Shown here one piece after another: positions 29,823 to 41,200 of a stretch of 64,000 nt of DNA. Source of the stretch: Trichomonas vaginalis G3 (lineage: Eukaryota; Parabasalia; Trichomonadida; Trichomonadidae). The stretch lies in NCBI RefSeq assembly GCF_026262505.1, contig NC_067206.1, positions 4,554,879 to 4,618,878 on the forward strand, in the 5' to 3' direction. The notes beneath the pieces were generated by a model, which worked only from the letters and a program-made list of their open reading frames with translations, searched no databases and was not told the DNA's origin. Both the position numbers and the translations under genes were made by a program. Numbering within the stretch: position 1 is the stretch's first letter; each line of letters begins with the position of its first letter.

Positions 29823-30508
29823 AACAATCAAAGCGAGTTCGAACAAAAGTGTTTATTTTTTGAGAATGTTCGTTTAATTTTGAGATAACATTTTTATCTA
29901 ATAAATGTTTCAAAATAATAAAATTAATGACATACATTCTTTTTAATATAAAAACAAGAGTGAATTTTTTTTTCTGAAACAAAGTAAAATTGATTTTACA
30001 TACCCATAACAATAAAATCAATCACTTTTTAATATTTCAAAAGAAATCCTTTTAGATTATTCTATTTAGCAGAGGACCCCCTCAATTAATTTTGAATGTT
30101 GTAAAAAATATTTTGGCCACCAATATTATCTTTTAAACTAATTTTGGATTCGAATACAATAAAATGTTGATAACAGTTTTTATTTTTTGATTGGCACTCA
30201 AAATTTCACAGATCCCTGCATCCTTTTTTCTAAAATTAACTGGTTTTTGACAATACAGAATTAAGTCTGTTAAGATGATTTTAAATGCATTTAATTTCTT
30301 TTGAAACTTTTCAATTAGGCATAAAAAAGTTTGTCTCAAAATGTCAGATTTCTTGCATAATCAACGAAACTTATAGACTTGATATAATGAATTCTTACCG
30401 TAATTACAATTTTTTAAAAGGGCGCGTAAAATATTTGACATGCTTTTGTTATCAAAAATTTCTATGATTGAATTGAAATGGTTAAACAAATAATATTTTA
30501 CAGATTAA
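29823..30508. other. AT-rich intergenic region
   Basis: Short frames here (for example 29822-30021 and 30133-30339) are low-complexity and not supported. No RNA gene seen. Confidence 0.45.
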
Positions 30509-30964
30509 ATGATGGGCACCAGTGGAGGCTCAAGATCAAAGTTCACAGAAGAAGAGGACCGGCGACTAAGCAAGATTATTAGCCAACTCGGAACCAGGGA
30601 TTGGGAAGCAATTTCAATCACGATGAAAACAAGGTCATCAAGACAATGCAGAGATAGATGGGTCAACTATATATGCCCATCCTTAACGAATGAACCTTAT
30701 AGCCCAGAGGAAGATAGTCGTCTCCTTGATATGTACTCTAAATTTGGGCCAAGATGGAGTAAAATTTCCACCCATTTTCGTGGTAGATCTCCAAATGGGT
30801 TAAGAGCCCATTTTAAAGAGCTTATGCAACAAAAGGAAAAAACATCTTTAGAAGAGAAAACAAACGAAGTAGAACCTAAATTAAAGGTACCGGATCCTAG
30901 CACAATTGAGGAATTGTTTCTGTTGGAGAACGATGAATTATTTAATATAGATTCTCATTGTTAG
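30509..30964 (+). CDS. Two-repeat Myb DNA-binding protein
   Basis: 151 aa; either of two adjacent ATGs could start it. Repeat 1 (about residues 12-58) has the W-x18-W arrangement with W32 and W51 and a recognition helix around RSSRQCRDRW. Repeat 2 (about 62-106) has W83 and a helix around RSPNGLRAHF. Between and after the repeats it is polar; the tail is acidic. It is the typical short R2R3 form of trichomonads, where Myb proteins bind promoter elements and regulate iron- or stress-responsive genes. The target of this one cannot be told from the sequence. Confidence 0.88.
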   Translation: MMGTSGGSRSKFTEEEDRRLSKIISQLGTRDWEAISITMKTRSSRQCRDRWVNYICPSLTNEPYSPEEDSRLLDMYSKFGPRWSKISTHFRGRSPNGLRAHFKELMQQKEKTSLEEKTNEVEPKLKVPDPSTIEELFLLENDELFNIDSHC

Positions 30965-32040
30965 AATTGTTTGATTAATTTCATTCGCCGTCCGATTATG
31001 TTCTTTTTAATACCATTTATAATAGTTAATAAAATAATAATATTTATGAAAATTGTAGCCCTTCCAATCTGAAATCTTCTTGTTGGAAAGAAAAATATCT
31101 GATTTTCATAATGTCAATAATAATTATTTGATTGATTTCTTGATGATTGATTTTATCATGAGAGAGGATTACATTTAAACGATATTCATTTCAATGATGT
31201 AAAAACTCAATTGAAAAGTTGTCAAATCTATCAAATATTTTACACTCGAAATAATATTTTCTTATAATGTACAAATTATGAATAAATTATCTGTTTTCAA
31301 AGCATGATTCTTCCATTCAATCCATAAATTGAGTGGGGCACGTTAAATCCTCATCATAATTTAATTTTCCGAAATAAATCATATGTTCACATGCTTATCT
31401 CTAGTTAAGTGATTTCATATTGCCAGTAACCAAAAATAAGATCGTGTCTCTCAATTTTATTCCCGAATAAAATAAATTTTATCACGATATGTTTCTTACT
31501 GATTAACGAAAAATGCATCGATTAAACATGGCGAATAATCTATTAGTAATTTGAGCCTTCTCTCTTAGATTTGAAGTCAACAACATATTGATAACATTCA
31601 TTTTCGAGCATACAATCTTTAATACCAACTTATGCTTTTCCGTAATATTGAATAGGATGGCATGATATCCATCTTATTTCAGATATTAATAAAACCGAGA
31701 AAGAACATTGTAAAATGAGAATAGATCTCCGCCGGCAAGATTTGCATCAAAAATTTTCAAGAAAAGTCATTACCCTCATAACCGTAAGATTGATTTTGAT
31801 TCAAAATACAGAACATCAATTTTAAAGCAACAGAATGACTTATCCTCATAAGGAGCATCTACGATTTCATTCCTAAATAAAAACCAATTTACTTTGAAAA
31901 TATGACGAAACATTCAACAACGGAGGCCAATTCTATCAGAACTATTTTATTTAATTCATATTAGGACATCCATTTATCTTGATTTTGAAGTATCAAATGA
32001 TCTTTTATCTTTTGTGTCAAAAACCAAAAAAATCCGAAAA
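30965..32040. other. AT-rich intergenic region
   Basis: Just over 1 kb between two plus-strand genes, without a supported gene or RNA. Confidence 0.45.
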
Positions 32041-33024
32041 ATGCAGCATCATTCTGATGAAATGCAATCATCAGATTACTATTTCGATTCATACGCTCAT
32101 TTTGGAATACATGAAGATATGCTTAAAGATAAAATCAGAACATTATCATACAAAAATGCAATTCTTACAAATCAATCTCTTTTCAAAGGAAAAATCATTC
32201 TAGATGTTGGCTGTGGAACAGGCATTCTTTCGATGTTTGCTGCAAAAGCCGGTGCTAAACATGTTTATGCTGTTGAAAAATCTAGTATTATTGATTATGC
32301 ACGCGAAATCATTGACATCAACGGATTTGGAGATAGAATCACAGTAATCCAAGGAACTATTGAGGAAATTGACTTACCAGAAAAAGTTGATGTTATTATT
32401 AGTGAATGGATGGGCTATTGCCTTTTATACGAATCAATGCTTCCATCCGTACTCAATGCACGCAATAGGTTCCTTAAAGAGACAGGAACCATGTTTCCAA
32501 CCAAAGCTCAAATTTACATTTGCGGTATCGAAGATGCGGAATACCGTGCAAAGAAAATCGACTTCTGGGATGATGTTTACGGTTTCTCATACGCACCAAT
32601 TAAGAAATGGGCATTATTGGAGCCTCTAGTCGAGAATTGTCCAAAAGAAAGAATTATCACCAATGATTACAAGCTTTGTGATCTTGATTTGAACAAATGT
32701 ACCATTGAAGACCTTACAATTACATCGAAATTTACTTTAGTTCCATCAGAAGCCCAAACAATGCATGCATTTGTTACTTGGTTCGATGTTGAGTTCAAGG
32801 GACCAAATACAATAGTCATTCTTTCAACATCACCATATAAGAAAGAAACTCACTGGTGTCAGACAATCTTTTACCTCGAAAATCCAATTAATGTTGACCC
32901 AGACACTCCAGTATTCGGAAAATTCCACATGGAACCTAATCTGAAGAATCCTCGTGATCAAGATTTCGAAATTGACTGGTCTGTTGATGGAAATGACCTT
33001 TCTCAACTTTACAAGATGAGATGA
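32041..33024 (+). CDS. Type I protein arginine N-methyltransferase, PRMT1-like
   Basis: The frame is open a little upstream, but only from a GTG; the first ATG is at 32041, giving 327 aa. In order: YFDSYAHFGIHEDML at the N-terminus (the PRMT YF-x-x-Y motif that closes over the cofactor), motif I LDVGCGTGILSMFAA (54-68), the acidic residue after strand beta-2 (E79), the double-E loop SEWMGYCLLYE (E122 and E131), and the THW loop (270-272). Length and order match PRMT1, which makes asymmetric dimethylarginine on histone H4 and RNA-binding proteins using S-adenosylmethionine. Cytoplasm and nucleus are both likely. Highly confident as a PRMT; subtype inferred from overall similarity. Confidence 0.92.
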   Translation: MQHHSDEMQSSDYYFDSYAHFGIHEDMLKDKIRTLSYKNAILTNQSLFKGKIILDVGCGTGILSMFAAKAGAKHVYAVEKSSIIDYAREIIDINGFGDRITVIQGTIEEIDLPEKVDVIISEWMGYCLLYESMLPSVLNARNRFLKETGTMFPTKAQIYICGIEDAEYRAKKIDFWDDVYGFSYAPIKKWALLEPLVENCPKERIITNDYKLCDLDLNKCTIEDLTITSKFTLVPSEAQTMHAFVTWFDVEFKGPNTIVILSTSPYKKETHWCQTIFYLENPINVDPDTPVFGKFHMEPNLKNPRDQDFEIDWSVDGNDLSQLYKMR

Positions 33025-33485
33025 TCATAATTTTAACATAATTTTATATAGAGATAAAGCTTATTTAATAAAGACTTTATATACAAACTGCATTTTGTCT
33101 ATATATATTTCAATCCATTCCAAATTTGAATTCAAAATTTTATATTTTATATGAAGACATTGTTTGATAATAATAAAAACACTTTTTATAAGTAATAAAT
33201 TCCAGTTACTATTCATTTTTGTTATTTTTCCCTAATGTACCTCGCATCATTTTTTTTTTTGGAAATATTAATCAGTGAATTGAAGTACAAACCATTAGTT
33301 TGACCATTACTTGGTTTAGTGATCTATTTCCAATGAAAGATGAAAATTGTTTACATCATCCAAACTAAATTTTGGAATCATTTTCAATTTTTTAATAAAT
33401 ACTTCTATAAATCAAAAAACCAATGTAATTTAAATAGAGTACGAGAGAAAAAACTATTTAGAATTCCGAAAAAAAATATTAAAAA
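33025..33485. other. Convergent intergenic region
   Basis: 461 bp between the ends of the PRMT and CCCH genes. AT-rich, no supported feature. Confidence 0.45.
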
Positions 33486-34736
33486 TTAAATTCTGTAATC
33501 AAAAGGTGAATAATCGTTACTGAAGCCATTTCTAAATGAAATTGTGTATTGTGTTGGAATGTCAACGGTTACTTCAGGTTCCAATCTCCTTCCAAACTCA
33601 ACTCTTGGAGCAACTTCTTCGCCACAAATAGAAGCGCAGAGAGGAGCACTAAGAGGTGTTTGGTGTAACACACCTGATTTAAGATCAGGAGCATCGTAAT
33701 TCATCTTTGCAGGTGTTGTACAGCCAATAAGTTGGTTGATCTTGTAGATGCAAACATGAATTTGAGAAAGAGATCTTCCCATTATGTATAACAACACTTT
33801 TTGTGTCGATGATGACAAACCTCCAGGAGGAAGAGGTCTGACTTGAACTGATCTGCCTTTTTGTGGTTCAGAATTCATATAAACAGGCATATCAGCGATG
33901 ATTGTGTTGATAAGATTTAATTTAGCAAAGAATTCTTGTAGTTTCCTCTTTGTCTCCATTAAATCTTTAGAGTTGACTGCACAAGTGGATGTTAATGTTG
34001 AAGTTATGCAATCTGAAGTTGTATTTTGTAAATTAACAACTGTTTCTTCAATATTCTCAACATTATCTGGTGCAATCTTCAGTATGACTTGCTCAAGCTC
34101 TTGGTTGGTTAATAACTCTAAATCTTCTAAAGAATAATTGTTGCATTTTGTCATCCATGAGTTATTAATGAACTGAGACATATTTTGGAGGTTACACTCA
34201 GTTGAATCAGGAATTATGGTCATTCCAGCTTGATCAATGTATAAAATGTAGTCACTTAATTGATCTTCGAATCTGAGCTTCGCCTGGTCTATTGTCATGT
34301 ATAAATCTTCTGATATTAGTGTGTCTATGTTGTTGCTGTTGAGTGTATCTCTAATTCTGAGTAATTGAGAACTAAATGAAGGATTTGACATAATAATGTC
34401 TACAACGGGATTTCTGAATGGTTTAACTCTGGACTGATCTTCTGCATGTAATGGTGATTGTGCGTTGTAATGTGGTGATGAAACTACCGGACGAGGAAAT
34501 TTTGTAAAATCAATGGGAGGACCGGTATATTCTGGACGTCTTGGATCATCTTCAACCGAATCTCCATGAAGGAAACGACATGACCACCCCCAGTCACATT
34601 TTCCTAGTTTCCAGAACTTACAAGGCGTTAAGTTTAGTTTCGGAAAGTCACCATTGCCACGAGCACGAGGACTCCCTCCTTGGTTTCTAGGATCTGGGGT
34701 TCTCGCTTGCCGGTAATGATTTTTCTGCCTCTTCAT
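33486..34736 (-). CDS. Single CCCH zinc-finger protein
   Basis: The start is taken at the ATG at 34736 (416 aa). The frame is open to an ATG at 34814, but the extra 26 residues are not typical. One CCCH finger, C-x7-C-x5-C-x3-H (C39, C47, C53, H57: PCKFWKLGKCDWGWSCRFLH), follows a basic, Arg/Gly/Pro-containing N-terminus. The remainder is largely helical with Leu/Asn-rich segments. CCCH fingers of this spacing bind single-stranded RNA; a role in mRNA processing or decay is likely. No second finger or RRM is visible, and I cannot assign an orthologue. Confidence 0.75.
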   Translation of the reverse strand: MKRQKNHYRQARTPDPRNQGGSPRARGNGDFPKLNLTPCKFWKLGKCDWGWSCRFLHGDSVEDDPRRPEYTGPPIDFTKFPRPVVSSPHYNAQSPLHAEDQSRVKPFRNPVVDIIMSNPSFSSQLLRIRDTLNSNNIDTLISEDLYMTIDQAKLRFEDQLSDYILYIDQAGMTIIPDSTECNLQNMSQFINNSWMTKCNNYSLEDLELLTNQELEQVILKIAPDNVENIEETVVNLQNTTSDCITSTLTSTCAVNSKDLMETKRKLQEFFAKLNLINTIIADMPVYMNSEPQKGRSVQVRPLPPGGLSSSTQKVLLYIMGRSLSQIHVCIYKINQLIGCTTPAKMNYDAPDLKSGVLHQTPLSAPLCASICGEEVAPRVEFGRRLEPEVTVDIPTQYTISFRNGFSNDYSPFDYRI

Positions 34737-35109
34737 TTCTATGAATTCATTTTCTGTTTGTAAACCTTTCAATATTTGAATTAACCTGTAGGTTGTCAAT
34801 AATAAAATACGCATGTATTAGAATGCTACTCATTAATTTCATAAAAATATAAAAAGTAATTGGCCACAATTCAGTCAAAAAATTGTTATGTGGTCGAATC
34901 TCTTATTAAAATAAAAACGATTATATCCTCAAAACAACCCGGATTGTTTTAATTGAATTTATCAAATACCATTTGAATTTTTTTTAGCAGACTGAAGAAT
35001 GTTAATTAATCTGGTAGATTGCCTGCAAAGCTTGTGTTTCGCATCCTACTAAATGAAACAACATCTTCTTTTTGATGTTGAGATTTGGCGTTTTTTTTAC
35101 TCTATTTAT
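34737..35109. other. AT-rich intergenic region
   Basis: Upstream of the CCCH gene, ending at the TTAA of the split element. Nothing else is supported. Confidence 0.45.
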
Positions 35110-35660
35110 TTAAGGGTCCACTGTAAAAATTGAAAGTCTCTCAAAATTGAGAGGCGATTTGCAAATAATCGTTATCGTCTTTTTTCGAAAATCCACTTTT
35201 CCTAGTGTTCTGATTAATATTTTGTGAATGTAACAATAAAGTATATGTTTTAGTAAGATGATAATATATTCTATCACTTCAAATCACACAAAAATTGCAA
35301 AATCAGCGAGTATTATAAGAAAATGATTTTTTCGAATTTTTTCGCTTCTGGATGCGTGTTTTGAAAAATAGATATTTTCGAATTTTGATTTTAATTTAAG
35401 TATAAATTTTATATTAGGAATTTTTTTGACCTATTTCCAATCATTAATTCCTAAGTTTTTCTAGGAATTTAATTGAGAAGAAATTAGGAAATTCGCTTTA
35501 ATGCCATTACATCCTAATATTGTGATGCATGTAGTTTATATTTATTGAGGCTAATGCCGGAATATCGTGCATTTTATAAAAAATTCAAAGAATTGACAAT
35601 TGGATAACACAAATTTAATTCTCTAGACAAAGTATTATTGTTTATATATTCAAAGCATTA
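35110..35660. mobile_element. Left half of a second TTAA-flanked element, split by Maverick B
   Basis: Begins TTAAGGGTCCACTGTAA and follows the complete copy at 28720-29822 almost base for base up to the CATTA at 35656-35660, where Maverick B starts. The right half resumes at 60496. Confidence 0.88.
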
Positions 35661-35916
35661 AAAAAAAGGTAGTGGGGCTTCCAGGCGCGTTGCGCCCTCT
35701 AGCCCTGAAGATGTTTAGTATAAATGAAGTTTATATTCGGAGGGCTTCCAGGCGCGTTGCGCCCTCTAGCCCGAAGATGTTTAGTATAAATGAAGTTTTT
35801 ATTCGGAGGGCTTCCAGGCGTGTTGCGCCCTCTAGCCCGAAGATGTTTAGTATAAATGAAGTTTTTATTCGGAGGGCTTCCAGGCGCGTTGCGCCCTCTA
35901 GCCCATAAAAAAATTC
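35661..35916. repeat. Left terminal inverted repeat of Maverick B, four 65-bp units
   Basis: Four copies of a unit beginning GGGCTTCCAGGCGCGTTGCG, with starts near 35676, 35742, 35807 and 35873. Each unit contains a nested GC-rich hairpin (GGCGC-GTT-GCGCC inside GGGCT...AGCCC) followed by an AT-rich spacer. The right TIR has two units. Confidence 0.88.
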
Positions 35917-36179
35917 TGAGGACGAGCCAGCTGTTGACTTTTTTGTAGAGCACTCAAAATAGTATAACTTTGTCCGGACAAGTAAGGGTCTATCGTCGCT
36001 ACAGGAAAAGTTACAGGCGTTCCAAGGAAGTATACTTTGAGAAGCCTTTTCCCCCTTATAGAATGAGATAAGACGGTTATTTTACAAAACTGACAACACT
36101 TTGACCGAGTAGTTTTTTGTGCTGAACAAAAAGTGTCATATAAACATCTGTCAAAAACCGCTTTTTAACTTCACTTAAA

Positions 36180-39100
36180 ATGCCACGTAAGCTACGTAAG
36201 AATATACGTAAGAGGAAGGGAGCATTGAAACATCCAATAGTAAAACTGACACCACAACAACAGTTGCAACAACAAATGATGAATGACCCCACTATGTTGC
36301 AACAAATGTCAAGCAACCCTATGCTTTTAAACCGAGTTATTGGTGCACAGAGTGGGGGTTTAAGAGCGGCACTTTTAGCGAAAATGGCAGGCTATGGTGG
36401 AGCTGCAGACGGAACAGCTTATAACCCTCAAAGTCAAATGAATTTGATTTCACTCAAAAATCAAATAACAGATGTCAAAAAGTCAAACATAGACATACAG
36501 AAACAAATAAGTGAAAACGAAAAGAAACTAGAATATGACAGACACACAAAGAAACTCAATGAGTTAAACGTAGAGAAAAAGAAGAAAGAAGAACAACTGA
36601 AAGAACTAAGTACAGAGGAATATGCGAAAAAAGTGTCAGAAAAAGCAGCAGAAGTAGCAAAAATGGAACAAGATGTTATAAATTTGAAAAACCATACTAC
36701 TCAATATAAAGTACTGAAAGATGAAGAGATAAAACAAAAAGCCATGAAGACATATATGGATAGCGATGAGTATAAAAAAGAAGTTGAAGCAAATGTAAAG
36801 GCAGAAAAACTTTTACAGTTGCAAAACCAAACCGTACAGTATGAAAACTTAGCACAAGAAAGTAAAAATAACGACACAGCCATGCAAAAGGCAATGAAAA
36901 GCGCAGAATATATAAAAGCTAATAATGACTGGTTAGATGCCCAAGCCAACGCTAAAGCAGCCCAACTTATAGAGTCAATAAGGACAAAAATACAAGCGGA
37001 TGAAGACAGTTCAAATGAAGCTTTAATGAATGCTGACTTTAAGAATGCCTTCGAAGCTCTTCATAGTAAGGTGAAACTAGTGAACGACTTCTCATCTGGA
37101 AAGAAACTGAAGTCTGAAGGTTTCGACAAAGAGTTAAGAGAAGTAGCACAAAATATGACGAAAATAACAGATGCAGCAACGAGACAGGCAGTTCAAAGTG
37201 CCTATGACGCCGTTAGAGCAACTATTGTGGAAAGTCAAGAAAAAGAGTTACAACAGACCAAAACAGACCTAGTAAATGCTTTCTTAAAAACGAAAAGTCA
37301 GGTAGGACATTATGCTGCAGATGGAACATATGTGCCAGCTGGTGGAACTTATATACCACCAAACCCTCCAAGAGAAGCACCCGCACCAGGACTACCTAAA
37401 ACATTTACATCGTCACATGGACACAGACACAGACATGCACCAAAACCAACACAACAACCAACAGTTCAAAATCCAGCACCACAACAACAACCAAAACCAA
37501 CAGTTCAAAATCCAGCACAGCAACCAACAGTTCAAAACCCTGCACAACAACCAACAGTTCAAAATCCAGCACCACAACAACAACCAACACAGCAACCAAC
37601 AGTTCAAAACCCTGCACAACAACAACCACAAACAGAGCAAGGACATAAAAGAAGTAGAGAAAAAGGAAACCAAGAATTCTTAAAAATGCTTAAGGAAGAT
37701 TATGGTTACCCAGATACTCTTGACTTTAGTGACAGATATAAAGAAGCTATTAGAAAGTTCAAGGAAGGAAATACTGACCCGAACCTATTTAGCTTTATGG
37801 TTCAGCACCAAATGGGATATAATCTCAAACCTGGAAAATACAAGCTCGCTAAGGGATATGATTTAATAGCATATCATCCAAATGACATGAATGAATTTAC
37901 TCCGAGATATTTGGTGTCAGAGCTAAATGATAATTCAACTCTCTTCATGAAACGCGTAAAAAATAGAGACGGAACGAAAGAAGAAAGGTTTATGAGTCCG
38001 GATGACTTAGATAGGGAACTTGTTAAAAACGGTCTCGGAATATATGAAATGCCAGCAGATGAGGTACAAGAAACTCCACAGGAAGAAGTTCAGATACAAC
38101 CAGACATGGAAGAAATAGTTCAGCAACAACAGCTAGAAGAGCCTGAAGGAAACGAACAAGTCCCTCCTTTGGAAACTAACTTCACAGAACTAGATGAAGA
38201 TTTGGAACAGCCGAAAAATCTTGACCCTCAACAAGTGTATGCGGAGAATATGGAATCTTTCCAAGAGTCTAAGAAAAATTCGGCTGACATAGTAGAAGAA
38301 TATCGAAAAATGTTCGCCGACATACAAAAGACTCCAACATCAGATGAAAATATTCAGCATAGAATGGAAGTACTGAAAGAAAATGTACGCAAATACAATA
38401 ATCCTTTTTACTTACGACCATATAACGTTCAATCTTTGGCTGAACTCGGTGAAAATAAAAGGTTAAATTTCAACAAAACATATAGAAATGAAACATTGTT
38501 TAAAGTTCATTCAGAACCTAACCAATATGGAAACAAACCTACTTTTGTTTCTGCAGACTATGGAACTACAATGAGATGGGGTCATAAAGCTAATCCGGAT
38601 AGGTGGTTCATAAACTTACAACCTCAATTCCAAGAAGTTGTAGACGCAATGGAAGTGAATGGTAGACCAGATATAGCTGGTATTTTCAGCGCGGCTTTAA
38701 TGCCATTGAAAGATATGAAACATGCAGATATTTTGGACCAGTATGAAATGAACATGGCTGAGGGAAATATAACACCTGACGTTCTAGAACATTTATCTCA
38801 AAGAACTACACAGAACCATAGAGATGGTATATTTGGTGAAGAGTTTAGAAAGAAAGTTAGGGAGAGAGAAGGAAGAGAACCTATTGTACATGACCTTGCA
38901 AACGAAAGTTTGCAAAATGTCATAAAAACTTACTTTGCAGACAATGAACCGAGAATGGATGAATATTTAAGAAAACTCAAATGGACAGTACCAAATGAAA
39001 TGTTAGTATTGAAAAACATGTTCCTTGACAAAATAAAACCAACTACAGAAATAAATGACGCAAGACTGAAACGTTGGGTAAAAGCTTTCCCATTCACAAA

Positions 39101-39560
39101 AGATATTATTGGTTACATGGAAAGAAAACCAGAATGGCTACAAAAACATATATTTGGAAACGAGCTTATTCCATATGGACAAGCTCTATTTGAAGAGCTT
39201 GAACCGGAAACTCAGGAAAGAGTCATGCAAACAATACGCGAAGACTCAAATACAAACTATGACAAAATCTTTCTAGGATATAGGTTACCTGAGATGGGCG
39301 ACCAGAGCCCAAAGGCAAAAAGGACATGGGAAATTTACAACATACTAGGTGAACATGAGGCAAAGATGCAACAACTTGAAGCAGAGGGCAAGTTACCAAA
39401 AGCGACACCAAAGAAGAAGAGAAGAGTAGAACAAAGTGAAAGTAGTGAAGAAGTAACTTCATCTAGTGAAAGTAGTGGCAATGAAGGAAAAAGAAGAGTT
39501 AAAAACTCAGTCAGGAAGAAAGTAAAGCTTGGTCCGAGTGGGTTCTATTATGATATATAA
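36180..39560 (+). CDS. Large Maverick B protein with coiled coil and QPTVQNPA repeats
   Basis: A 1,126-aa open frame whose ATG follows ACTTAAA. Layout: basic N-terminus (RKLRKNIRKRKG), Gln-rich stretch, long charged coiled coil (about 95-380), Pro/Gln-rich repeats of QQPTVQNPA (about 420-480), acidic linker, then a folded C-terminal part of about 450 residues (LFKVHSEPNQYGNKPTFVSA near its start) and a basic, Ser/Glu-rich tail. It is the first gene inside the left end. I do not recognise the C-terminal domain. Looks whole. Confidence 0.6.
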   Translation: MPRKLRKNIRKRKGALKHPIVKLTPQQQLQQQMMNDPTMLQQMSSNPMLLNRVIGAQSGGLRAALLAKMAGYGGAADGTAYNPQSQMNLISLKNQITDVKKSNIDIQKQISENEKKLEYDRHTKKLNELNVEKKKKEEQLKELSTEEYAKKVSEKAAEVAKMEQDVINLKNHTTQYKVLKDEEIKQKAMKTYMDSDEYKKEVEANVKAEKLLQLQNQTVQYENLAQESKNNDTAMQKAMKSAEYIKANNDWLDAQANAKAAQLIESIRTKIQADEDSSNEALMNADFKNAFEALHSKVKLVNDFSSGKKLKSEGFDKELREVAQNMTKITDAATRQAVQSAYDAVRATIVESQEKELQQTKTDLVNAFLKTKSQVGHYAADGTYVPAGGTYIPPNPPREAPAPGLPKTFTSSHGHRHRHAPKPTQQPTVQNPAPQQQPKPTVQNPAQQPTVQNPAQQPTVQNPAPQQQPTQQPTVQNPAQQQPQTEQGHKRSREKGNQEFLKMLKEDYGYPDTLDFSDRYKEAIRKFKEGNTDPNLFSFMVQHQMGYNLKPGKYKLAKGYDLIAYHPNDMNEFTPRYLVSELNDNSTLFMKRVKNRDGTKEERFMSPDDLDRELVKNGLGIYEMPADEVQETPQEEVQIQPDMEEIVQQQQLEEPEGNEQVPPLETNFTELDEDLEQPKNLDPQQVYAENMESFQESKKNSADIVEEYRKMFADIQKTPTSDENIQHRMEVLKENVRKYNNPFYLRPYNVQSLAELGENKRLNFNKTYRNETLFKVHSEPNQYGNKPTFVSADYGTTMRWGHKANPDRWFINLQPQFQEVVDAMEVNGRPDIAGIFSAALMPLKDMKHADILDQYEMNMAEGNITPDVLEHLSQRTTQNHRDGIFGEEFRKKVREREGREPIVHDLANESLQNVIKTYFADNEPRMDEYLRKLKWTVPNEMLVLKNMFLDKIKPTTEINDARLKRWVKAFPFTKDIIGYMERKPEWLQKHIFGNELIPYGQALFEELEPETQERVMQTIREDSNTNYDKIFLGYRLPEMGDQSPKAKRTWEIYNILGEHEAKMQQLEAEGKLPKATPKKKRRVEQSESSEEVTSSSESSGNEGKRRVKNSVRKKVKLGPSGFYYDI

Positions 39561-39593
39561 ATCCAACTATTCTATATTTTTACCCATATGAAA

Positions 39594-41200
39594 TGTACGC
39601 CGCTCAGAATATAACGCCAACAGTTTTGGATGCCATGAACGGAAATGTTTCCGAATAGTATAACGAATGCGACAATGCCATTAGAAGGTCAGAAATAGTT
39701 CCTGGAACTTACGAATATACAACTGCTGTTTCTTATGGAAACATAGGTGAGTTTGGAGAAGGTTCTTCAACAACAGTAGATATTGCTTGCGACAGGTTTC
39801 ATATTATTTCTATTGACAACTCATTCTTATACGTGGAACAAGACATTGAAATAAAACCTTCTGCCAAGTTGTCTGACAAGAAAGGTTGCAATGGAATTTT
39901 CTATGTCGGATACCAATATGCTCCAGAAGTTTTCATGGGATATAAGATATATTCTAACTCTGACTTAGTTCAAACAGTAACATGGGCAAACTATGAATGG
40001 TTCGCTTTGAGAAACTCAGTACAACCACAAGCTAGAGAACAAACAGACCAGTATGCAACTATTGAGAAAATAAGAAGACTTGACCCTAACGTTCCAGGAG
40101 TTTATGTTAACCTTTCTGGACAAACTGCAGCAGCAGTAACCAAAGTAAAACTGAAACTTAGAGTTCCTTTGTCATCTTTCCTCATCTTCAGGTTTTTAAG
40201 ATACTTACCAAACTGGGCAGGAAAAATTTCTATCGAACTTACTCCAAGCAAAAATAACTTAGTCATTGCACCAACACAAGACCCATTCAGCATTACTGTA
40301 GCTGGAACTGGTGGAGCCAAGTTCTGTGACTTTTGCAAAGACAAAGTTGACTTAGACTTTGGTTTCTCAAACCTCAACACTGAAGTAAACTATTATTTCA
40401 ATGCTGCTGGAGATGCTTGGGACCCAGTTAAGTTCACATGCGAAAAATTTGAATGCAAGAGAATAGAAAGCAGACTTGCCGTTTATATGTTGGACCCAGA
40501 TATTTCAAATGCTTTAGCTGCCAAATATATTGCAGTTCCACTTATGTTCCCTATACACCAAATATCTGTCAAAGACTTTGCAGGTGAAGTTGGAAACCAA
40601 AATCCAGGAGCCGCAGGTGCAAGAACAGATATTGCTTTAACAACTGCAATGAAACATGCAGATACTATGTTTGTACTGTTCAGACGAACTATAAATGACT
40701 ATTCTTGTTTCTACAACCCTGGTATTAAATATCATATAAACATAGATGGCAAATATTATCCAAGAGAAGAATATTCTACAGTTGAGGATATGAGGTCATA
40801 CAACTTGACATTAGATGCTATGAACTTTAACAACAACTTCACAACAACCATTAACCCTGAAATGCAAAATTCTATTATGCCATATGTGAAAGTATGGACT
40901 CATACAGGAGGTCAAAAAACTCAATATACAAATGGAGACCGTTCAAACTTTTGGCTTGGCATTCCATTTGCTGACTCAGAAGACTTTATGGGTGGTATTT
41001 CAACTGTTGGTACAGTTCAAATACAATATACTGGTGACAGAGACGGTCCAGATGAATTGAGAGCAAAGAAGTTTACAAAACCAATAGCACTTTTCACGGA
41101 AGATGCTCTTTTGAAGATTCGTTCGATGAAACCTGCTGGGGCTCCTCAGATTGGCATAACGACAGCTTCCATCGAGCAGATTTTGGCAGCAGGTCAGTAA
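39594..41200 (+). pseudogene. Maverick B major capsid protein (double jelly-roll type)
   Basis: About 530 codons of coding region with the features of a Polinton double-jelly-roll capsid protein: beta-rich throughout, with segments such as FLRYLPNWAGKISIELTPSK and FVLFRRTINDYSCFYNPGIK. Placed next to penton-like and other capsid genes as in Polintons. Broken, about one break. Confidence 0.7.

Noticed and set aside
32014-32040. Longer N-terminus for the PRMT gene
   Set aside because: It would start at GTG, which is not expected in this eukaryote; the ATG at 32041 fits the usual PRMT1 N-terminus.
35672-35953. Frames across the left Maverick terminus (repeated RRASRRVAPSSPK)
   Set aside because: Produced by the 65-bp tandem units, which happen to be free of stops in some frames; not a gene.
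37312-37683. His/Gln-rich frame over the QPTVQNPA repeats and its antisense partners
   Set aside because: Shadow of the repeats in the 1,126-aa gene.
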